From NCBI GenBank assembly GCA_002298155.1, contig DBME01000337.1:6619-13599 (forward strand): DNA of 6,981 bases, in the 5' to 3' direction. Position numbers and translations under genes: made by a program. The notes under the pieces are model-generated. The model did not search any database and was not told the origin of the DNA. It worked only from the letters and a program-made list of their open reading frames with translations. The stretch comes from Holophagaceae bacterium UBA706. Lineage in GTDB: Bacteria > Acidobacteriota > Holophagae > Holophagales > Holophagaceae. This document shows, in pieces, positions 6,821 through 6,981 of this stretch (position 1 is the first letter of the stretch; each line of letters begins with the position of its first letter).

Positions 6821-6981
6821 GCTCCTGGCCGGCGTGCTGGCCTTGGCCCTGGGCGGAACGGCCCAGGTGCCGGTGACGTCGCCGCAGCCGCCCTCCGCGC
6901 TCCCGGTGGAAGTGGCCCGGGTGGAGCTGATGGCCGTGGGCGACATCATGATGCACCACGACGTCCAGACCTCGGCCCACC
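6807..6981 (+). CDS. Secreted CapA-like (PGA_cap) metallophosphatase, N-terminal part, probable ACG start
   Basis: This frame is open from 6771 (stop at 6768) to the window end. Residues 42-58 (MAVGDIMMHHDVQTSAH, from 6930) contain the VGDIMMH motif typical of CapA / poly-gamma-glutamate synthesis-type metallophosphatases, with Asp46 as a likely metal ligand. Before it lies a secretion signal (PPRLLAGVLALALGGTAQ) and a Pro-rich linker, so the product is probably exported. There is no ATG or usual start at a sensible place. GGTGGAGG (6793-6800) is a strong ribosome site, and 6 bases later the in-frame codon is ACG (6807), giving M-APPRLLAG and a complete signal peptide. GTG 6834 is an alternative but would remove the arginine and half of the hydrophobic core. 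It overlaps the radical SAM gene by 14 bases and is likely cotranscribed. The C-terminal catalytic region is outside the window. Confidence 0.6.

Noticed and set aside
4753..6876. A 707-codon plus-strand open frame across the saccharopine dehydrogenase-family and radical SAM genes
   Set aside because: It is antisense to one well-supported gene and out of frame with another. Its translation is Gly/His/Ala/Arg-rich with no domain, as expected for a shadow frame in GC-rich coding DNA.

Overview
The window reads as two unrelated pieces of bacterial DNA joined near base 1100. Bases 1 to about 1106 hold the tail of nuoL and the first 232 codons of nuoM, both on the minus strand. These are complex I membrane subunits of clear gammaproteobacterial type, with mixed third codon positions, TTA/ATA/CGA/GTA codons and CCG for proline. 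From about 1107 to the end, genes on both strands have very high G+C third positions and prefer CCC for proline. The products there (SucC, SucD, saccharopine dehydrogenase family, COG0731 radical SAM, CapA-like) do not look gammaproteobacterial in arrangement. My guess for that host is a high-GC bacterium such as a Holophaga/Geothrix-type acidobacterium, but this is a low-confidence impression.

Layout: partial nuoM (minus, 1-698); an open frame at 777-1487 (minus) whose first half resembles a PilT N-terminal domain and whose second half is the last ~109 residues of NuoL; a divergent intergenic region (1488-1619) with the sucC promoter candidate; sucC (1620-2777), a two-TM small protein (2774-3172) and sucD (3196-4077), reading as one operon; a weak terminator; a 2H phosphoesterase / 2'-5' RNA ligase-like gene (4164-4715) that may be leaderless; a convergent saccharopine dehydrogenase-family gene (minus, 4729-5853); a divergent radical SAM gene (5954-6820); and the start of a secreted CapA-like metallophosphatase overlapping its end and running off the window.

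Function: SucC and SucD are the two subunits of succinyl-CoA synthetase, the substrate-level phosphorylation step of the TCA cycle. An unrecognised membrane protein is translationally coupled between them. The remaining genes are housekeeping or accessory enzymes with no shared pathway that I can see. No RNA genes, CRISPR arrays or insertion sequences were seen, and no gene-free stretch exceeds 300 bases.

The most important point for a reader is the junction near 1100. The in-frame PilT-like/NuoL fusion is most simply an assembly or cloning chimera, and the first ~1.1 kb should not be assigned to the same organism as the rest without read-level support.
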